Below, one piece after another: positions 52,568 through 57,596 of a stretch of 57,596 nt of DNA; the first letter of the stretch is position 1; each line of letters begins with the position of its first letter. The position numbers and the translations under genes are program-made. The DNA is from an uncultured Verrucomicrobia subdivision 3 bacterium (GTDB lineage Bacteria; Verrucomicrobiota; Verrucomicrobiia; Limisphaerales; UBA8199), in the NCBI GenBank assembly GCA_903913865.1, contig CAIWMU010000013.1, forward strand, positions 1-57,596, written 5' to 3'. The notes under the pieces are model-generated. The model saw only the letters and a program-made list of their open reading frames with translations, made no database searches and was not told where the DNA came from.

Positions 52568-55234
52568 TCATTCATCCCCCAGCAGGTTCTCCAGGGGAAC
52601 TGGCCTTCTCGAGGGGGCGAGTAGGGGAGGTGGGTATCCGAGGCCTCCCTGCCAATAGCAAAGGCCGCCATCTGCTGACAGGGAGATCACCCCTTCGTAG
52701 GTGGTGGTCATTGCGAGCCAATCATTGTGCCTTCCCAAGCGGGTTGGATTGGATCCGCCCATTTGAAAGATAGAGCCCATACCATTCTGATAGTTGCGCC
52801 ACAGCCACAGTGATCCGTCCGTTTTCAAGGCGGAGAGAAAGCCCCAGTTGCCGCAAACAACCGCCCAGTCCTTGTCTGCCTGCAGTCGGCTCGGTTTCGT
52901 GGGGTTTTGATGCACATTCGGCCAGAATTGCCAGCACCATAGCGTCCCGTCTGCACGGATTCCCACTTCACAACCCATGGTGGAGGTAACGCATCGCCAC
53001 GTCGTGCGATCGAAATCAGGGAACCGCACAAGGAACAGGCCCGGCTCCAGTTCAACACTCCTTTTGTTGGATTCAGCCCTGTCAGTATGGAGCATCCAGG
53101 CCTCACCATTGGTTTTCCAGAGGTAAATAAACCGGTCGCTCGCAACGGATGTGGCCCAATCCGAGGAGATGCCGAGTTGCCGGGGTTGTCTGCTTGCGAG
53201 TGCCGGACCCTTGTCGGCTGTCTGGCTGTTTGTTCCCCAGCGCCAGAGAGATCCATCGGTGCTCAGGAGCACAACAGAATGGAGCCCGATCTGCCGGGCA
53301 ATTTTGCTCCAGTTGGTTGTGTTGCCGAACTGACTGAGTGCTGGGAAGTCAGAGTCTCCCAGATCCCTTTTCTGTGTTTGTGATTTCGATGCTGCCTTCT
53401 CGGAAAACCATAATGACCCGTCTGACCGGATGGCCACGAGTTTGGTGGGCAACACCAGGGCATCACTCCAGTTGGATCCGCCCATGAGCTGATGGTGTGC
53501 GTTCATCCAGTAAGTGACTCCATCCGACCCCTCCAACCGGACAGATTTTATTCTGGCGCCCGCTGCTTGAACACTCAGTCGTGTTGCGATCACTCTTCCA
53601 TCCGGCAGGAGGGAAACGCAGGAGTTGGCAACATTTTCCATCTTGATCGCGGGCGGTTCGGAATGCTTCAACCGCACCGGCCCGCGGGGTGGTTCCATTT
53701 CCATGCAAAGTTCCCAGGCTCGTTGGTAAAGGCTGAAAGTGATGATGCCGATGATTCCGAGTGCCGAGAGGATCGTCAGGAGGTTGCGACGCCAGAGGGC
53801 GAAATCAGGAGCGAGTCGGCCGAAGTTGTGGCAAGTCAGGGCAAGGACTGTGAGGATCAGGATCGGCCATGCAATCCAATGGAAGATGCGTCCCTGCCAG
53901 AGGGGGATGTTGATCAGGTTGTGGATGGCTGGTCCGGTGGCAACAAGAAAGAAGAGACAGGCCGCGAATCCAACCGCAAGTCCGAGGGCTTGCAGCAGGT
54001 TGCGGGAGAGGCTGGATGCGTAGAATGCCAGTAATGAAAGGGCCAAAAGACAGCAGAAGATGACGGCGAAGGTGGTTCCGGACTCGAAGATGCCTATGGC
54101 GGCCGGGGCACCCAGAACCACACCGAAGGCTTCAACGACCACCAGCAGCAGGAAGCTTAGAAGGGCTCCGAGGCAGATGACAGAAAGGAGTTTGATCAGG
54201 AATTGGATCCGTCTTCTGACGGGCATCCCGAGGTGTGCCTCCATGGTTCCCAGCCTCCTCTCTTCAGCAATGCTCAGGCTGCCTACGAGCAGGGGGACAA
54301 AGAGCCATATGAATGGGTAGAAATTCAGAATTCCCTCCAACATCCCTTCGATTTGATGTCCCCGCAGCAGCCAGCGGATGAGGACCACCCCCACATGGAG
54401 CAGAGCCAACGCTGCGATCCCTGCAAGACTCACCTGGTGAAAGTGGAGTTCCTTCGAAATCAGTGCCCGGACGGGGCGGCAGGGGCGGTCAGCAGCCCGG
54501 GAGGGCTGTCCTGCGACCATACGGGGGGTATTGAACGCTGTATGTGTGTGCCCCGGCGTAATCGGGCTTTCACCGCTGCTACTACCGGACTTCCTTGTGG
54601 GGAACAGGTCTGACAGGGTGACTGCATCCCCGGTCCACATGACTTCCTGTGCCCGGAGGAACAGCCACCAGGCCAGAAGAAAGCCGGCGATGGCATACAC
54701 AACAAGGCCGGCGCAAACCCAGGGCAGGGGAGTTTCCATTCGCAGCGCGGCGATGAGGACAGCGATGCTGGCCGGGAGGAGAATTGTGACAAGGAATGCC
54801 CCGGCAACCTGACGGAGCAGCAGAGTGCTCCAGAGTCCTCCAGAAAGCAGCGCGAGCGCCATTGGAACTCCCAGCAGGGTTGTTTCGAGAGTATCCGAGG
54901 GCGTTGTTCCCGTGAAACCGTAAATGGACCAGGAGGCCCACCAAACCGCCAATACCACGGCGGAGGCTGCGGCAAGAACGCGGACTTTGGTCCACCAGAT
55001 GCGGGATCTTGCGATGGGCTGGGCGAGCAGAAGCGGAAAGGTTGAAAGGGCCATCTCACGCCCGAACGATCCGAGTGCCATCAGGGCGATTCCGAATGCA
55101 AACGGGTAGAGAGTCATTTCCGACGATGTCCATGGATTCCGTGGTAGGAACCACACCGGAACGATCGCCAGGATGAGTGCTGCGAGGGTGGCGGGGAGAA
55201 GAAGGCGTAGCTCTTTTAGCGTTAGGGTGTTCAT
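52568..55234 (-). CDS. ABC-2-type permease fused to an RCC1-like beta-propeller
   Basis: Membrane half of an ABC transporter, 888 aa. Two related six-helix modules occupy about 5-195 and 257-470; their repeat is visible in GREMALSTFPLLLAQPIARS (58-77) and EERRLGTMEAHLGMPVRRR. A thirteenth helix (484-503) preceded by WRRN would put the remaining 385 residues outside the membrane. That region has six repeats of about 50 residues, each with an [ND]W and then a [D/N]G-x-LW-x-W motif (604, 659, 708, 761, 805, 854), the pattern of RCC1-type propellers. The gene follows the ATPase by 3 bases and is controlled with it by the gntR gene. Substrate unknown; drug, lipid or envelope-stress export is typical for YtrA-type systems. 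Confidence 0.8.
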   Translation of the reverse strand: MNTLTLKELRLLLPATLAALILAIVPVWFLPRNPWTSSEMTLYPFAFGIALMALGSFGREMALSTFPLLLAQPIARSRIWWTKVRVLAAASAVVLAVWWASWSIYGFTGTTPSDTLETTLLGVPMALALLSGGLWSTLLLRQVAGAFLVTILLPASIAVLIAALRMETPLPWVCAGLVVYAIAGFLLAWWLFLRAQEVMWTGDAVTLSDLFPTRKSGSSSGESPITPGHTHTAFNTPRMVAGQPSRAADRPCRPVRALISKELHFHQVSLAGIAALALLHVGVVLIRWLLRGHQIEGMLEGILNFYPFIWLFVPLLVGSLSIAEERRLGTMEAHLGMPVRRRIQFLIKLLSVICLGALLSFLLLVVVEAFGVVLGAPAAIGIFESGTTFAVIFCCLLALSLLAFYASSLSRNLLQALGLAVGFAACLFFLVATGPAIHNLINIPLWQGRIFHWIAWPILILTVLALTCHNFGRLAPDFALWRRNLLTILSALGIIGIITFSLYQRAWELCMEMEPPRGPVRLKHSEPPAIKMENVANSCVSLLPDGRVIATRLSVQAAGARIKSVRLEGSDGVTYWMNAHHQLMGGSNWSDALVLPTKLVAIRSDGSLWFSEKAASKSQTQKRDLGDSDFPALSQFGNTTNWSKIARQIGLHSVVLLSTDGSLWRWGTNSQTADKGPALASRQPRQLGISSDWATSVASDRFIYLWKTNGEAWMLHTDRAESNKRSVELEPGLFLVRFPDFDRTTWRCVTSTMGCEVGIRADGTLWCWQFWPNVHQNPTKPSRLQADKDWAVVCGNWGFLSALKTDGSLWLWRNYQNGMGSIFQMGGSNPTRLGRHNDWLAMTTTYEGVISLSADGGLCYWQGGLGYPPPLLAPSRRPVPLENLLGDE

Positions 55235-55237
55235 GGT

Positions 55238-56140
55238 TCAAGGCTTGCTCAGGGTTCTGGCGGCAACGAACACCTCCTCAAGGCTCAGTGACACACACTT
55301 CATTTCCACAGGGTTCAAGGTCCTGAGTCGCTCCAGCAGTTCGGTGCTGTTTCCATTGGACAGTATCTCCAGTTCACGACCGGATTGGCGCACCTGCACT
55401 GCTCCGGGTAGGTTGAGCGATGCCGGGGGTTCGGTGAAACGGGCCTGAATCTTTTGGAACCGCTGACGGGCATCATCGGCCTGCATGGTCATGATCTCAC
55501 GACCCTGATCGATGATGGTGAACTGGTCGATGAGCCCCTCAAATTCCGAGATCAGATGTGTGGAAACGAAGACCGTCCGCTCGTCGGGTGCGCTGGCATG
55601 GTAGGCTCCTATTACCGCCTGGATGAACTCGCGACGGACGATTGGATCCAGTCCGGAGGTGGGTTCGTCCAGCAGCAGCAGCTCCGGTTCGGGACAGACC
55701 GCGCCTATCAGGGCGAGTTGTGTCTTCTGGCCTTTGGAGAGGTGGGTTGCTTTCTGGCCTGGATCGAGTCTGAACCGCTCCAGAAGATCCGCCTCCATCC
55801 CGCTGTTCCAGTGGCTGCGGAAGGATGCCAGATACCGCAGTGTTTCACCCACTGTCATCCAGGGGTAAAACGCCACGGTGTCCGGCACATACGAGAGGCG
55901 CGACTTCACCCCCACCTCATCCCGTTGCGGGTCGAGCCCGAAGACCCGGACGGCGCCCGAGGTTGGTTGCAGCAAGTTCAGGAGGCACTTGATCGTGGTG
56001 GTCTTTCCAGCCCCATTGCGGCCGAAAAATCCGTAACATCGCCCGCGTGCAACCTTCAGGCTGAGCCCGTTGACGGCATCCAACTTGCCGTAGCTGCGGA
56101 CGAGATTGTTGATTTCCAGGACTGGTGTGTCGGTGTTCAT
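55238..56140 (-). CDS. ABC transporter ATP-binding protein
   Basis: Cytoplasmic ATPase partner of the adjacent permease, 300 aa. Walker A GRNGAGKTT at 40-48, signature LSKGQ at 134-138 (a relaxed form of LSGGQ), Walker B LLLLDEP at 154-160 and the D-loop SGLDP are present. The C-terminal 70 residues (RFQKIQARFTEPPASL...LSLEEVFVA) are the accessory domain seen in ABC-2 exporter ATPases such as YtrB and CcmA-like proteins. It starts 5 bases after gntR and ends 3 bases before the permease, so the three are translated as a tight operon. Confidence 0.92.
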   Translation of the reverse strand: MNTDTPVLEINNLVRSYGKLDAVNGLSLKVARGRCYGFFGRNGAGKTTTIKCLLNLLQPTSGAVRVFGLDPQRDEVGVKSRLSYVPDTVAFYPWMTVGETLRYLASFRSHWNSGMEADLLERFRLDPGQKATHLSKGQKTQLALIGAVCPEPELLLLDEPTSGLDPIVRREFIQAVIGAYHASAPDERTVFVSTHLISEFEGLIDQFTIIDQGREIMTMQADDARQRFQKIQARFTEPPASLNLPGAVQVRQSGRELEILSNGNSTELLERLRTLNPVEMKCVSLSLEEVFVAARTLSKP

Positions 56141-56145
56141 GGGGG

Positions 56146-56562
56146 TTATCTCCTTGGGTTGTCGTTGCTGGCCTGTGCGGGCTTGAGTTCGAAATGGTCG
56201 GCACGTTCCTCAACGGTCTTTAAAAACGCGGCCCGATCAATCTGCAGGTGATGGGCCATCACCACCGCCTCATCGATTTCGGCGATGAGAAGCCGGTTAC
56301 GTTCCTGCTGCGAAAAGGGGGTTGCGGTTCCCTTCAGGAAGAATCCCTTTCCGGGAACCGTTTCAATGATGCCCTGAGCTTCGAGCTCCGAGTAGGCCTT
56401 GGCGATGGTATTACGGTTGACGCGAAGTTCCTCAGCGAGGGGGCGGAGGGCGGGAAGGGGGTCCCCCTCCCGGAGACGGCCCGAAGCAGCGGCGTAGCGG
56501 ATCTGATCGGCCAGTTGAAGGTAAACTGGCTTTCCGGCCTGAAAATCGATTTGGAAGATCAT
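56146..56562 (-). CDS. GntR-family regulator, YtrA type
   Basis: Short winged helix-turn-helix repressor of 138 aa. The DNA-binding domain spans about 10-78 (PVYLQLADQIRYAAASGRL, LRPLAEELRVNRNTIAKAYSELEAQGIIETVPGKGFF). The tail of about 55 residues is a helical dimer domain, too short for a metabolite pocket, which is the YtrA subgroup pattern. That group usually controls the ABC operon it heads. A perfect inverted repeat over its own -10 box supports autorepression. Confidence 0.92.
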   Translation of the reverse strand: MIFQIDFQAGKPVYLQLADQIRYAAASGRLREGDPLPALRPLAEELRVNRNTIAKAYSELEAQGIIETVPGKGFFLKGTATPFSQQERNRLLIAEIDEAVVMAHHLQIDRAAFLKTVEERADHFELKPAQASNDNPRR

Positions 56563-56569
56563 GGCGATT

Positions 56570-56609
56570 ACTGTCCTATGACACTAGGACAGTGGAATGC
56601 ATCTGTCAA
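56570..56609 (-). promoter_or_regulatory. Promoter and palindromic operator of the gntR-ABC operon
   Basis: On the minus strand, -35 TTGACA (56609-56604), 17-base spacer, -10 TAGTGT (56586-56581). A perfect inverted repeat with 9-base arms ACTGTCCTA (56570-56578) and TAGGACAGT (56585-56593), spacer 6, covers the -10 box and ends 7 bases before the gntR ATG. The layout fits autorepression by the encoded GntR protein. Confidence 0.75.
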
Positions 56610-56617
56610 CAGATTAT

Positions 56618-56642
56618 TAGGGCTATGCACTTGACGCTTGTT
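56618..56642 (+). repeat. Left terminal inverted repeat of the IS1595-type element
   Basis: 25 bases starting TAGGGCTATGCACTT, an exact reverse complement of 57572-57596. Its inner two bases overlap the transposase stop codon (TTA at 56641-56643). Confidence 0.9.
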
Positions 56643-57549
56643 AATCTTTGCTCGGTTCGATGTCCAGAACAGGTTCCAAATGGACTGCCTGCGTGATCAA
56701 CCGGTAAAAGAGCAACCCGCGGGACTTCGATGTCCGGCGGTTAAATCGAAAAGTGTATTCATCCAAATAGTAGTCCAGGTGCGAAGGCTGAACCGCTCCC
56801 TGGTGAGTTCCCAGAAGCCAGCGCTTCAAGAGAGATGCGACTCGGTTGGCCAAGGGCAAGAGGTTGTTACCCAGATCCGGAGTTTGGCGAATGACCTGGT
56901 GCCGGTAGCCCAATCCCAGCAGTCCGTTGTAACCACCCCAGCCATCCGTATGGACTTCCGATCCAGGCTCAACCATTTCACCTACCGCCGATTCGAGACT
57001 CTCGCCAGCGGCGTTGGCAACCCGCCTCAAGCGAATTCGGCCGATCCCTTTTTCTGCCTGTTGTGCCGCAATGACGACCAACGTCTTGCCCGCAGCCCCA
57101 CGGCCCCGCTTTCCCGACCGCTCTCCTCCAATAAAGATTTCATCCACCTCGACTACCCCGGCAAGCCGATCACGTCCGGGACGGACCATGGCCAGACGCA
57201 GTTTGTGGAGCCACTTCCACGCGGTGTGATAGCTGCCCAACCCTAAAACGCGTTGCAGACCCAACGCACTCACACCGTTTTTCTGACTGGTCACATACCA
57301 CATGGCTTCAAACCAAAGGCGAAGTGGTTTGTGGGTGTCGTGAAACAAGGTGCCCGCAGTCTCCGAAACCTGGTAACCACACTGGATGCACCAGAACTTT
57401 GCGCGCCCCATCCTCCAGGCCTTGGTGGTTTGGCAGCGCGGGCAAACAAATCCGTCCGGCCACCGCTGCTTGGCCATGTAGTCTCGGCACGCTTGTTCCG
57501 TCGCAAACCACTCGCGGAATTCGATAATCGTCTGCGGATATGCTTCCAC
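56641..57549 (-). CDS. IS1595-family transposase
   Basis: DDE-type transposase, 302 aa from the GTG at 57549, which gives the family-like start VEAYPQTIIEFREWFA; a TTG at 57576 inside the terminal repeat is the alternative. An N-terminal zinc ribbon (CPRC, later CIQC at about 45-70) is followed by the catalytic core with VEVDEIFIGG (first Asp), HTDGWGGYN (second Asp) and the late FNRR region. No frameshift or stop interrupts it, so the element may be active. Transcription points toward the gntR operon. Confidence 0.92.
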   Translation of the reverse strand: MEAYPQTIIEFREWFATEQACRDYMAKQRWPDGFVCPRCQTTKAWRMGRAKFWCIQCGYQVSETAGTLFHDTHKPLRLWFEAMWYVTSQKNGVSALGLQRVLGLGSYHTAWKWLHKLRLAMVRPGRDRLAGVVEVDEIFIGGERSGKRGRGAAGKTLVVIAAQQAEKGIGRIRLRRVANAAGESLESAVGEMVEPGSEVHTDGWGGYNGLLGLGYRHQVIRQTPDLGNNLLPLANRVASLLKRWLLGTHQGAVQPSHLDYYLDEYTFRFNRRTSKSRGLLFYRLITQAVHLEPVLDIEPSKD

Positions 57550-57571
57550 AGCCGAATTCTGTCGAAAAAAC

Positions 57572-57596
57572 AACAAGCGTCAAGTGCATAGCCCTA
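57572..57596 (-). repeat. Right terminal inverted repeat of the IS1595-type element
   Basis: 25 bases, exact reverse complement of the left end, finishing at the window boundary. A TTG in frame with the transposase gene lies just inside it at 57574-57576. Confidence 0.9.

Larger units (their letters stand above)
56618..57596 (-). mobile_element. IS1595-family insertion sequence, apparently complete
   Basis: About 979 bases with perfect 25-base terminal inverted repeats and one transposase gene. The left end lies 9 bases upstream of the gntR operon -35 box. The right end coincides with the last base of the window, so the target-site duplication cannot be checked. The repeat outer ends read TAGGGCTATG; the TA may belong to the element or to the target. 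Confidence 0.88.

Noticed and set aside
55454-56251. 265-codon plus-strand frame over the ABC ATPase gene
   Set aside because: Complement of intact Walker and signature motifs on the other strand; no independent support.
1-57596. CRISPR array, prophage, tRNA or rRNA genes
   Set aside because: No regularly spaced direct repeats, phage structural genes or RNA gene signatures were seen by eye.

Overview
The window is a GC-rich (about 60% by eye), densely coded bacterial segment with 31 supported protein genes and no rRNA or tRNA seen. The gene content suggests a heterotrophic Verrucomicrobiota bacterium, probably near Opitutales. The reasons are many exported single-gene glycoside hydrolases, several with NPCBM-type modules, a Tat-exported DegT-type aminotransferase, a eukaryotic-style two-domain glycogen debranching enzyme, and frequent absence of clear Shine-Dalgarno sites. 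This is inference; no marker RNA is present to confirm it.

Layout. 1-60: start of what looks like an IS transposase cut by the window edge. 0.1-10.5 kb (minus): GH78 alpha-L-rhamnosidase, parvulin-type prolyl isomerase, long-form serA, glycogen debranching enzyme. 10.9-13.5 kb (plus): a TPR/MshEN protein and the PilB/GspE ATPase. 13.7-15.0 kb (minus): sialidase-like protein. 15.1-26.4 kb (plus): a complete fatty-acid beta-oxidation cluster (acyl-CoA dehydrogenase, acyl-CoA ligase, bifunctional hydratase/dehydrogenase, thiolase, EtfB, EtfA, and a membrane Fe-S oxidoreductase that would pass ETF electrons to quinone). 26.5-33.0 kb: three secreted carbohydrate-active or uncharacterised proteins. 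33.2-38.6 kb (plus): a divergent second EtfB/EtfA pair, then cysH-cysD-cysN for sulfate assimilation behind its own strong promoter. 38.9-52.5 kb: GH27, RecD2 helicase, GH5, GH172, Tat-DegT, GH127 and GH36. 52.6-56.6 kb (minus): a gntR - ABC ATPase - ABC permease operon whose permease carries an RCC1-like beta-propeller. 56.6-57.6 kb: an intact IS1595-family element whose right inverted repeat ends at the last base of the window.

How it works together. The exported hydrolases point to attack on mixed plant, algal or host glycans (rhamnose, sialic acid, fructan, alpha-galactose, beta-arabinofuranose, glycolipid-like substrates). They do not form a classical PUL: no SusC/SusD or sugar transporter is present. 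The fad cluster is self-contained from fatty acid activation to the quinone pool. The most unusual items are the permease-propeller fusion with its palindromic operator, the cofactor-site-altered ETF pair beside a shortened CysH, and the 8-bp-arm inverted repeat between the divergent GH127 and GH36 genes.
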